Below are positions 1-6,587 of a stretch of 8,969 nt of DNA, in pieces. The notes below the pieces were generated by a model, which was not told the DNA's origin, ran no database searches, and saw only the letters and a program-made list of their open reading frames with translations. A program made the position numbers and the translations under genes. Each line of letters begins with the position of its first letter. Within the stretch, counting starts at the first letter, position 1. This DNA is from Actinomycetota bacterium (GTDB lineage: Bacteria; Actinomycetota; Thermoleophilia; Gaiellales; Gaiellaceae): contig JACDGR010000117.1 of NCBI GenBank assembly GCA_013821525.1, positions 1 to 8,969 on the forward strand, in the 5' to 3' direction.

Positions 1-58
1 GCATGGCGCAGCCTCGATCCGGGCGCGAAAGACCGGCGGCTGCCTCCGGCTCGAAAGA

Positions 59-85
59 GTCACACAATGGAGTCGCAGGTGTGAC
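59..85. repeat. Inverted repeat, candidate operator or stem-loop
   Basis: Seven-base arms GTCACAC (59-65) and GTGTGAC (79-85) are perfect reverse complements separated by 13 bases. The right arm ends 29 bases before the hydrolase start codon and covers roughly where a -35 element would sit if transcription starts at that codon. It could bind a dimeric regulator. Alternatively it could be an RNA hairpin ending an upstream gene, but no T-run follows it. The arms are short enough that chance is a real possibility. Confidence 0.3.
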
Positions 86-101
86 GCGCCCCCGGGTGCG
101 C

Positions 102-107
102 TAGAAC
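102..107 (+). promoter_or_regulatory. Possible -10 box for a leaderless SGNH hydrolase transcript
   Basis: TAGAAC lies seven bases before the GTG start at 115, which would place the transcription start at or next to the start codon. It matches the TAnnnT pattern only in its first two bases, so it is weak alone. Support comes from the absence of a Shine-Dalgarno sequence before the GTG and from the same arrangement before the next gene. GTGACG (81-86) resembles a -35 element at four of six positions, but the 15-base spacer is short. Confidence 0.35.
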
Positions 108-114
108 GGTTGGC

Positions 115-717
115 GTGCCGACCGTCGTTGCCTGCCTCGGGGACTCGATCACCGAGGGCTCACCGCACTGGGACTCGCGTTCGCGTACCGGTGATCCGAC
201 AGGCCAGTGGGAGTACTGGGCCGGGCTCGCTCATCCGGAGCTCGAGTTGCGCAACTTCGGGATCTGGGGCGAGCGCACGGACGAGATCGCGGCGCGCTTC
301 GACGAGGCTGTCGAGGGAGCGGAGGTCCTGATCGTCCAGGGCGGGATCAACGACATCGCGCAGGGCCGTTCGCTCGCCGCGGCCGCCGAGCAGCTCGCGG
401 CGATGGTCGAGCGCGGGCTCGCCCTCGGCTTGCGCGTGGCGGTCTGCGACGTCCTGCCGTGGAACAATGGCTGGCCCGGCGCCGAAGCGCCGATCCGCGA
501 GCTGAACGCGCTGATCGCCAGCCTCGAGGTGCCGCTCCTGCCGTTCCACGACACGCTCGAGGATCCCGACTTGCCCGGCCGGATGAAGCTCGAGTGGACC
601 GACGCAGACGGCGACCATCCGTCGATCGCCGGCTACCGCCGGCTCGGCGAATCAGCCTTCCAATCATCCATCCGCCTCCTCCGCACGGACGACGACAGCG
701 CGACCGAGGCGGTCTAG
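115..717 (+). CDS. SGNH/GDSL-family hydrolase (probable esterase/lipase)
   Basis: This 200-residue protein has the full SGNH hydrolase block set. Block I is GDSIT with the nucleophile Ser11. Block II is NFG with the oxyanion-hole Gly49. Block III is GGIND with Asn79. Block V is DGDHPS with Asp165 and His168 completing the triad. Members of this fold cleave ester or thioester bonds in lipids, acylated sugars or aryl esters, and the substrate cannot be told from sequence. No signal peptide or membrane segment is visible, so it is probably cytoplasmic, and the length is normal for a single-domain member. The start is firm: TGA at 82-84 is in frame and GTG at 115 is the only usual initiator codon between it and block I. 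No Shine-Dalgarno sequence is seen. The ABC-F gene follows nine bases later in the same frame. Assignment to the fold is secure; the precise activity is not. Confidence 0.93.
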   Translation: MPTVVACLGDSITEGSPHWDSRSRTGDPTGQWEYWAGLAHPELELRNFGIWGERTDEIAARFDEAVEGAEVLIVQGGINDIAQGRSLAAAAEQLAAMVERGLALGLRVAVCDVLPWNNGWPGAEAPIRELNALIASLEVPLLPFHDTLEDPDLPGRMKLEWTDADGDHPSIAGYRRLGESAFQSSIRLLRTDDDSATEAV

Positions 718-720
718 CCT
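715..720 (+). promoter_or_regulatory. Candidate -10 box for a leaderless ABC-F transcript
   Basis: TAGCCT fits the TAnnnT -10 pattern and ends six bases before the ATG at 727, placing a transcription start at the A of that codon. Its first three bases are also the stop codon of the hydrolase gene. The nearest purine-rich sequence, GAGG at 706-709, is 17 bases from the ATG, too far for an ordinary ribosome binding site. This supports leaderless initiation. No convincing -35 element is seen. Readthrough from the hydrolase gene remains possible as well. Confidence 0.45.
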
Positions 721-726
721 GGATGC

Positions 727-2355
727 ATGTCGCTCGTGCAGGCACGCGGTCTCGCGAAGAGCTTCGGCTCGCGCCTGATCCTGGACGGGCTCGACTTCGA
801 CGTCGAGCCCGGCGTCCGCCTGGGCATCATCGGCCCGAACGGTGGCGGCAAGTCGACACTGCTCCGCATTCTCGTCGGGGAGGAGACGGCGGACGCCGGG
901 GAGATCACGCAGCGGCGCGGGCTCGTGCTCGCGTTTCTGCCGCAGCAGCTCGAGGGTGACGACCGAGATGCGTTACGCACGCTCGCCGTCGCGCGCCCGG
1001 ATCTCGACGAGCTCGAGCGCGACCTCCAACAGGTCGAGACGCAGCTCGGTGCCGTCGGCGCCGACCTCGACAAGCTGTCGCGGCTGCTGCGCCGCCAGGA
1101 GGATCTACTGGAGCGCTGGACCGCAGCCGGCGGGCCTGGCTTCGACGGGCGCGCACGCGCGTTGCTCGCCGCGGTCGGCCTCGACGATTCCGACGTGACG
1201 AAGGCGACACGACTTCTCTCCGGTGGCCAGCGCAAGCTCGTCGGACTCGCCGCGTGCCTCTTGCGCGAGCCCGATGTGCTGCTCCTCGACGAGCCCGAGG
1301 CGCATCTCGACGTCGAGGCGCGCGAGTTGATGGAGCAGCTGATGCGCTCCTTCGAGGGCGCGGTCGTCGCTGTCTCGCACGATCGCTATCTGCTCGACGA
1401 GACGGTGTCGCAGATCGCCGAGCTGTCGGGGGGCCGCATCCGCATGTGGCCGGGGAACTACTCCGCCTACACGGTCGCGCGCGAGCTCGAGTTGCAGCGT
1501 CAGCAGCAGCAATACGTCACGCAGCAGAAGGAGATCGCGCGGCTCGAGGAAGCGATCCGCCGATTCAAGGACTGGGCGAGTCGCGTGGTAGACGAGCGCC
1601 ACATCAAGCAGGCGCGCAACAAGCAGCGTCAGATCGACCGCATGGACAAGATCGACCGGCCCGTGCTCGAGCGGCGCAAGATCGCCCTCGAGCTTCGCCC
1701 GCATGCACGCGGCGGCGAGCGTGTCGTCGAGCTCTCGGAGGTCGGTGTCGAGCTCGGTGGGAATCCGATCCTCGCCGGCGTCGACCTGACCGTGCTGCGC
1801 GGCGAGCGTGTGGGCGTGGTCGGCGAGAACGGCGCCGGCAAGTCGGTCTTCCTCCGGCTCCTCGCCGACGAGCTCGCGCCCACCGAAGGCGAGCGCAAGG
1901 CCGGTCCGTCAATCCGCTTCGGGCGTCTCGCGCAGGACCGTCGTCCCGACGATCCGAAGGCGACCCCGCTGCAGCTGGTGCGCCGTGCCGCTCCGATCTC
2001 CGAGGGCGAGGCAGTCTCACGGCTGATGAAGTTCCTGTTCTCCTACGAGCAGGTCCGAAGGCCGCTCGATTCGCTCTCGGGTGGCGAATGGACGCGCTTG
2101 CAGCTGTTGCTGCTGATGCTCGAGGGTGCCAACTGCCTGCTGCTCGACGAGCCGACGAACCATCTCGACATCGAGTCGGTCGAGATGCTCGAGAGCGCGC
2201 TCGAGGACTTTCAGGGCACGGCGATCTTCGTGTCGCACGACCGGTACTTCCTCGACCGGATCGCCGACCGGATCGTCGAGATCTCGGACGGCGGGCTGCG
2301 TTCGTACGAGGGCGGCTGGTCGTCCTGGCGCGCGCGGCAGCCGGTGGCTATCTAA
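727..2355 (+). CDS. ABC-F family ATP-binding protein (ribosome-associated type)
   Basis: This soluble 542-residue protein has two ABC ATPase domains and no membrane segments, the plan and length of ABC-F proteins. Those family members act on the ribosome in translation or antibiotic protection, not in transport. Domain 1 (about 1-245) has Walker A GPNGGGKST (36-44), signature LSGGQ (164-168), Walker B ending Asp188-Glu189 and switch His218. A charged helical stretch at about 90-135 lies between its Walker A and signature. The linker (about 246-333) is Gln-, Lys- and Arg-rich and helical, as expected for the ABC-F interdomain element. Domain 2 (about 334-525) has Walker A GENGAGKSV (366-374), LSGGE (450-454), the classical DEPTNHLD (474-481) and His504. 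The protein ends soon after domain 2, with no C-terminal coiled-coil extension. Domain 1 reads DEPEAHLD where the family consensus is DEPTNHLD. The in-frame hydrolase stop at 715-717 leaves ATG 727 as the first start. The subgroup (EttA-, Uup- or resistance-like) is unresolved. Confidence 0.93.
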   Translation: MSLVQARGLAKSFGSRLILDGLDFDVEPGVRLGIIGPNGGGKSTLLRILVGEETADAGEITQRRGLVLAFLPQQLEGDDRDALRTLAVARPDLDELERDLQQVETQLGAVGADLDKLSRLLRRQEDLLERWTAAGGPGFDGRARALLAAVGLDDSDVTKATRLLSGGQRKLVGLAACLLREPDVLLLDEPEAHLDVEARELMEQLMRSFEGAVVAVSHDRYLLDETVSQIAELSGGRIRMWPGNYSAYTVARELELQRQQQQYVTQQKEIARLEEAIRRFKDWASRVVDERHIKQARNKQRQIDRMDKIDRPVLERRKIALELRPHARGGERVVELSEVGVELGGNPILAGVDLTVLRGERVGVVGENGAGKSVFLRLLADELAPTEGERKAGPSIRFGRLAQDRRPDDPKATPLQLVRRAAPISEGEAVSRLMKFLFSYEQVRRPLDSLSGGEWTRLQLLLLMLEGANCLLLDEPTNHLDIESVEMLESALEDFQGTAIFVSHDRYFLDRIADRIVEISDGGLRSYEGGWSSWRARQPVAI

Positions 2356-4997
2356 GCCGCTGCAGGACGCAGTGCCGCGCGCTGGGCGGGGCGCGCTATA
2401 CACACGAACTGCATCGGCACCCCGTCGGCTCCGCCGCCAATCACGGAGATGCTGCCTTCGAGGTCGACCCAGTGCCCCTCGGCGTGCTGCACGCGGGCCG
2501 ACATGCTGCTCGGCGTGTCGTCCCCGGCCGCACGCTGCGCGAAGTAGGTGCGGACATGCTCGACATCATCGGGATGCATCAGCGAGCCGAACCGTTTCCC
2601 CGTGAACCGATCGGGGTCGTGGCCGAGCAGCGACGTGACTGCGGGCGAGACGTACGTCGTCGTGCCTTCCGCATCGATCACGGCGATCAGATCGCGCGAG
2701 CCTTCGACGACTAGCCGGTACAGATCCTCGCTCGTACGCAGTGCGTTGTCGGTCGCGCGCCGGTCGGTCACGTCCATCAGGTAGCCCTGGAGGAAGAGCG
2801 GGCGATACTCGCCGTCACGCACGGTGACCGTCTCGTCGAGCACCCAGACGGTGCGACCGTCGGCAGCGATCATCCGATACTCGAGCCGGAAGTTCTCACC
2901 GGTCGCGTGTGTCCGTGTGATCTCGGCCTCGATCCGCTCGTGGTCGTCGGGATGGACGCGTCCGATGAAGAACTCGTTCGTGTCACTGAGCCAGTCGGAG
3001 ACAGGGAAGCCGAGGATCGCCTCGATCTGCGGGCTCATGTAGCGCGTGCTGACCGGCAGGCCCGGATCGTTGATGTAGGTCGCAATCGGGAGCTGCTCGA
3101 CGAGCGTCCGGTATTTCGCCTCGGCTTCGAGCAGACGCTCTTCACGCTGGTGACGCTTGGTGACGTCACGGAGCGACACCGCGAACAGGTTCGGGCCAGG
3201 AACGTCGACCCGCGTGATCGCGAGCTCGGCCGGGAACGGCCGGTGGTCAGAGCGCAACGCACTGATCTCGAGATGCGCACCGAGGAGCGGGCCGTGGCCG
3301 GTCTCGAGCACTCCCGAGAGCTCGGTGCGATGTTCCGCCGCGACGACCAGCTCGAGGAACGGCCTGCCGACCATCTCGCTACGCGTCCAGCCGAAGGTCT
3401 CTTCGGTCGCCGGATTCACCTCGGTGACCAGTCCCGCGTGATCGACGATCACGACGCAGTCGAGCGTGGCGCGGAGGATCGCGTCCTTGCGGCCCTCGCT
3501 CGTGGCAAGCGCGCGCTCGGAGCGCTTGCGGGCCGTCACATCGACCATCAGTGCGATCACTCCGACGACTTCGCCGTGCGCGTTGCGGATCGGGCCGGCC
3601 GACGTGCTGACGTCGATCAGGGAGCCATCGCGATGCAACCGCCGCAAGTCGAGGTCGCGGAGCATCTCGCCGGTCGAGCGGACTCGCTCCAAGTTGTTCA
3701 GGAAGAGGTCGAGCTCTTCGGCCGGCACGATCGGGCTGACGCGCCCGATCGTCTCGTCGGAGCTCCACCCGAACATCTCGGCGGCACCCGCGTTCCACGA
3801 GCGCACACGCCCGTCGAAGTCGAAGTCGATGATCGCGACCGGCGACGCGTCGATCAGCGCACGTTGATGCGCGTTCGAATCCTGAACCGCCTCGAACTGT
3901 GCGGCCTGCTCGAGCGCGGTCATCGCCTGGTTGGCGAATGCGCGCAGGATGTGGAGACGCTCCGGCTCGGGCTGGAGCCGATCGAGCGGGTCGTCAGCCC
4001 AGATGTATCCGACGCGACCGCCGCGGCGGTCGAAGAGCGGCACGAAGAGCCAGTGGTTCTGCCACGACCGTGGGCCTCGGCCGTTCATGCGCGACCGGTA
4101 GCCGCCTGCGCGGTCGGGGAGCAAGCGTAGTGCTTCGTCGCCGGGCATCAGCAGGCAGTCTTCGACGAGCTCGGACGACAGCAGCTTCTCGACCTGGTCG
4201 ACGCGCATCGGAATACCAAGGTTCTCGTTTGGCCCGAACCCGGTTTCCGCCACGCTCTCGTACGTGCCGAGTTCGCGATTCAACAGCTGCACCGCGACCT
4301 TCTCGAATCCGAGCGCCTCTGCGGTCGCCTCGCAAACGTGCTGAAGCAGTTCCTTCGTGTCGGGCGATTTCGTCAACCCGGCGGAGACCGCGAGAAGATG
4401 CGCAAGCGCCTCGCGGTTGGCTTTCGCGCGCGCGGATTCCTGTGCGCCCTGCACCGCGAGTGCCGCATGCTCGGAGACCGCGACGAGGACGTCGATCTCG
4501 TCGCCGCTCGGCTTGCGGCCGGAGATCGGCTCGTCGACGGAGAGGATGCCGAGCAGCTGCCCGTCGGTTCCGCGCATCGGCGCGAACAATGCGTCGTCGG
4601 GATGCCAGGCGTTCGGATCGTCGCTGACGGGAAGGTCTGGGGTGAACGACTCGATGTGGCCGGTCCAGTCGAACTCGCCATACGGCACGAGGTAGGCCCC
4701 GCGCTGCAGGAAGCGCTGGTCGAGCAGCGGCTCCCAGTCGGACATCTGCCGCACCTGTCCGAGGAGCGCTTCACGCGCTTCGTCGCTCCCATAGACCGTC
4801 GTGACGACGTAGTCATCCCATTCCGGCCGGTACAGGTTGATCACGACGGTGCGGAACGCCAGCGAGTCCGAGACGGTGCGTGCGATCGCCGACAGGAGCT
4901 CGGGCAGCTCCTCGCTCGTCCGGACGAGCCGCGTGACCTCCAGCAGGCCGCGGAGCCGCGAAAAGATGGTGGATTGGCGAAGATCGAGTGAGGCCAC
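2352..4997 (-). CDS. Soluble sensor with two GAF and four PAS domains, no output domain
   Basis: This 881-residue protein has no membrane segment and is built only of sensory domains. There are two GAF domains, about 13-182 and 195-365. Four PAS domains follow, at about 376-490, 502-615, 626-746 and 755-868. The PAS calls rest on repeated motifs: WNAGAAEMFGW in PAS1, VNPATEETFGW then SLRDVT in PAS2, VHPDDHERI and ADGRTVWV in PAS3, and YVSPAVTSLLG with MHPDD in PAS4. Helical linkers such as VTARKRSERAL join them. Such arrays bind small ligands or cofactors and signal to a kinase, cyclase, phosphodiesterase or phosphatase domain, but none follows here: no HisKA, HATPase, GGDEF, EAL, PP2C or helix-turn-helix region is seen. 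After PAS4 the usual linker is replaced by a 13-residue Ala/Pro/Arg tail. The start is GTG, with an in-frame TAA 27 bases upstream. The Shine-Dalgarno sequence is weak at best (GAGAG). It is probably cotranscribed with the ATPase gene. Signal and partner are unknown. Confidence 0.9.
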   Translation of the reverse strand: MASLDLRQSTIFSRLRGLLEVTRLVRTSEELPELLSAIARTVSDSLAFRTVVINLYRPEWDDYVVTTVYGSDEAREALLGQVRQMSDWEPLLDQRFLQRGAYLVPYGEFDWTGHIESFTPDLPVSDDPNAWHPDDALFAPMRGTDGQLLGILSVDEPISGRKPSGDEIDVLVAVSEHAALAVQGAQESARAKANREALAHLLAVSAGLTKSPDTKELLQHVCEATAEALGFEKVAVQLLNRELGTYESVAETGFGPNENLGIPMRVDQVEKLLSSELVEDCLLMPGDEALRLLPDRAGGYRSRMNGRGPRSWQNHWLFVPLFDRRGGRVGYIWADDPLDRLQPEPERLHILRAFANQAMTALEQAAQFEAVQDSNAHQRALIDASPVAIIDFDFDGRVRSWNAGAAEMFGWSSDETIGRVSPIVPAEELDLFLNNLERVRSTGEMLRDLDLRRLHRDGSLIDVSTSAGPIRNAHGEVVGVIALMVDVTARKRSERALATSEGRKDAILRATLDCVVIVDHAGLVTEVNPATEETFGWTRSEMVGRPFLELVVAAEHRTELSGVLETGHGPLLGAHLEISALRSDHRPFPAELAITRVDVPGPNLFAVSLRDVTKRHQREERLLEAEAKYRTLVEQLPIATYINDPGLPVSTRYMSPQIEAILGFPVSDWLSDTNEFFIGRVHPDDHERIEAEITRTHATGENFRLEYRMIAADGRTVWVLDETVTVRDGEYRPLFLQGYLMDVTDRRATDNALRTSEDLYRLVVEGSRDLIAVIDAEGTTTYVSPAVTSLLGHDPDRFTGKRFGSLMHPDDVEHVRTYFAQRAAGDDTPSSMSARVQHAEGHWVDLEGSISVIGGGADGVPMQFVCIARPAQRAALRPAAA

Positions 4998-5024
4998 CGC
5001 TCTCAGAGGATCGGTTGTCTTGGG

Positions 5025-6587
5025 TTAGCCCCTTTCCCCCATTCGGGGGAGCTTCGCAAGGGATATTTGGAATTCGGCCTGCTCGATCACGAGCGGATCG
5101 TGCGTCGAGCAGAGGACTGCCGCTCCGGTCTCCCGGGCGAGCCGCGCCAGCAGGATCGCGACCGAGATCGCGTTGGCGCCGTCGAGCCGAGAGGTCGGCT
5201 CGTCGGCGAGGAGCAGGCGGGGCCGCGCAGCGACCGCGCGGGCGATCGCCACACGCGCTCGTTCTCCCTGCGAGAGCCTGGCCACACGCTGGGTCGCGCG
5301 CTCGCCGAGCCCGACCGACTCCAGCGCGCCGAGGGCGGCGAGGCTGCCTGCTCCCTGTCTCAGCTTGCCCCGCAGCGCCAAGGCGAGCTCGACGTTCTCG
5401 AGCGCCGAGAGATGCGGGACGAGGCCGGCCTGCTGGCCGACGTAGGCGATCTGGTCGCGGCGGAGCGCGGCGCGCGTCGCGCGGTCGAGCTGTGACAGGT
5501 CGACCTCACCCACGGTAACCGTCCCACCGTCCGGGAGCTCGAGCCCGGCGAGCAGGTGCAGGAGCGTTGTCTTTCCCGAGCCCGATGGGCCGACGACCGC
5601 GTGCAGGGCGCCTGCGCGGAACTCGGCGTCGAACCCGTCCAAGACGACGGTCTCGCCGTAGCGCTTGCCGAGGGAACGCGCTGCAGCGACCACCTCACCC
5701 GGCCGTCTGACTGCCTGCGGCTCCGCCGGAGCGGGCGCTTCGGCGCCGACCTCCGAGCCCGGGGAGGGCGAGACGACGAGCGAGCCGGCCTCAAAGCGGG
5801 CGGTCGCGCGGGTGCCGATGCCGGCGCGCAGCAGCAGCTCCTCCGGCAGGCGCAGCCAGCCGCCCCGGCCCACCACGATCGTGTCGGCTTCGTCGCCCGA
5901 GCGCGCCCACTCCTCCGAGACGCGCCCGTCGCGGATGCGGACGATGCGGTCGGCGATGCGCGCCGACTCGGGATCGTGGCTCACGATCACCGTCGTGCAT
6001 CGGTGCTCGCGCACCAGTTCGGCGAGCATCTCGTACACCTGGTCGGCGGTCGCCGCGTCGAGCTCGCCCGTCGGCTCGTCGGCGAGGAACACGCGCGGCC
6101 GGTGCGCGAGCGCCGCGCACAGCGCGACGCGCTGCTGCTCGCCGCCCGAGAGGCGTCCGGGGGTGCGTTCGCGCTTGTCGGCGAGGCCGACGCGATCGAG
6201 GAGCTCGTCCGCGCGGCGCAGCCGCTGTCTGCCGGGGGTTCCGTGCAGGCCGAGCTGGAGAGCGACGAGCTCGCGCGCACTCAGTTCCGGTGCAAGCGCC
6301 CGCCCGTAGTGCTGGTCGGCGTAGCCGAGCACGCTCGACCGGTAGCGGGCGAGCTGGCGACCACCGAGCTTGCCGAGATCGGATCCGTGGACGCGGACGA
6401 CTCCCGCCGAAGGGCGGTCGAGCCCAGCGAGCAGGCGCAGCAGGGTCGACTTGCCCGATCCGCTCGGGCCGAGCACGGTCAGGACCTCGCCTTCGGCGAC
6501 GCGCAGCGAGAGCCCCTGGAGCGCGGCTGCATCCCCTTCCGGCGTCGAGTGCACCCGGAACACGTCCTTGAGCTCGATCGCGTTCAC
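5025..6587 (-). CDS. ABC transporter ATPase with two fused nucleotide-binding domains
   Basis: This 520-residue chain should power the FtsX-type permease encoded just upstream. NBD1 (about 1-224) has Walker A GPSGSGKST (40-48), a Q-loop at Gln92, LSGGEQQR (146-153), Walker B ending Asp170-Glu171 and switch His204. NBD2 (about 296-520) has GPSGSGKTT (333-341), Gln385/386, the altered signature LSQGE (438-442), Asp462-Glu463 and His496. ENV after the NBD2 Q-loop and ADEPT in both Walker B regions fit the LolD/MacB class, normally a single domain of about 230 residues acting as a homodimer. The linker holds an AbrB/SpoVT-like stretch (about 236-274) and then a Pro/Ala/Glu-rich segment. Both halves keep their main catalytic residues, so both sites could hydrolyse ATP. 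The GTG start overlaps the permease stop (GTGA), with GGAGG seven bases upstream. Despite its two domains it is not ABC-F: it lacks the DEPTNHLD motif and the charged helical ABC-F linker. Confidence 0.92.
   Translation of the reverse strand: MNAIELKDVFRVHSTPEGDAAALQGLSLRVAEGEVLTVLGPSGSGKSTLLRLLAGLDRPSAGVVRVHGSDLGKLGGRQLARYRSSVLGYADQHYGRALAPELSARELVALQLGLHGTPGRQRLRRADELLDRVGLADKRERTPGRLSGGEQQRVALCAALAHRPRVFLADEPTGELDAATADQVYEMLAELVREHRCTTVIVSHDPESARIADRIVRIRDGRVSEEWARSGDEADTIVVGRGGWLRLPEELLLRAGIGTRATARFEAGSLVVSPSPGSEVGAEAPAPAEPQAVRRPGEVVAAARSLGKRYGETVVLDGFDAEFRAGALHAVVGPSGSGKTTLLHLLAGLELPDGGTVTVGEVDLSQLDRATRAALRRDQIAYVGQQAGLVPHLSALENVELALALRGKLRQGAGSLAALGALESVGLGERATQRVARLSQGERARVAIARAVAARPRLLLADEPTSRLDGANAISVAILLARLARETGAAVLCSTHDPLVIEQAEFQISLAKLPRMGERG
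5035..5050 (-). repeat. GC-rich hairpin at the end of the ATPase gene
   Basis: In the transcript (- strand) CCCCC and GGGGG flank the tetraloop GAAU, and an outer U-A pair makes a six-base-pair stem. It lies inside the last codons of the ATPase gene, seven bases before the stop. No U-run follows, so it is not a typical intrinsic terminator. It might slow ribosomes or RNases between the ATPase and sensor genes, or be a by-product of the codons used. Confidence 0.35.

Larger units (their letters stand above)
1..114. other. Left-edge region before the SGNH hydrolase gene
   Basis: No gene can be called here with confidence. On the + strand, the frame starting at base 1 is open until TGA at 82-84. 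It would encode the last 27 residues of a protein entering from the left, but it is short and has no recognisable motif. On the - strand, an ATG lies at 4-2 with GAGG seven bases upstream, so a divergent gene could instead begin here and leave the window. The two readings compete and the window is too short to decide. The region also holds an inverted repeat (59-85) and a possible -10 box (102-107), described separately. Confidence 0.3.

Noticed and set aside
2..4. ATG on the - strand with GAGG seven bases upstream, a possible divergent gene start
   Set aside because: Only the start codon lies inside the window, so no coding content can be judged.
1..84. C-terminal fragment of an upstream + strand gene ending at TGA 82-84
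   Set aside because: Only 27 codons are visible with no motif, and a competing divergent start on the - strand exists. It is noted in the left-edge region and not called as a gene.
1254..2714. A 486-codon + strand frame overlapping the ABC-F gene and running past its stop
   Set aside because: It is in a different frame from the ABC-F protein, is dominated by Arg and Ala, and crosses into the sensor gene on the opposite strand.
2907..4130. Long open frames on the + strand opposite the sensor gene (407 codons here, another of 217 codons at 4338-4991)
   Set aside because: Their translations are Arg/Asp/Val-rich with no domain motif, while the - strand frame gives clear GAF and PAS domains. Long antisense frames are expected in such GC-rich coding DNA.
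4995..5027. Possibility that the ATPase and sensor are one protein split by a stop codon, since both are in the same frame
   Set aside because: The sensor has its own GTG and starts with a plausible N-terminal helix before GAF1. A shared frame occurs by chance one time in three, and the 27-base gap reads as ordinary spacer.
5035..5050. Intrinsic terminator between the ATPase and sensor genes
   Set aside because: The hairpin lies inside the coding region before the stop codon and no U-run follows it in the transcript.
5025..6587. Reading the transporter ATPase as a second ABC-F protein because it has two ABC domains
   Set aside because: It has ADEPT Walker B contexts of the LolD/MacB type, no DEPTNHLD motif, no charged helical ABC-F linker, and overlaps a permease gene.
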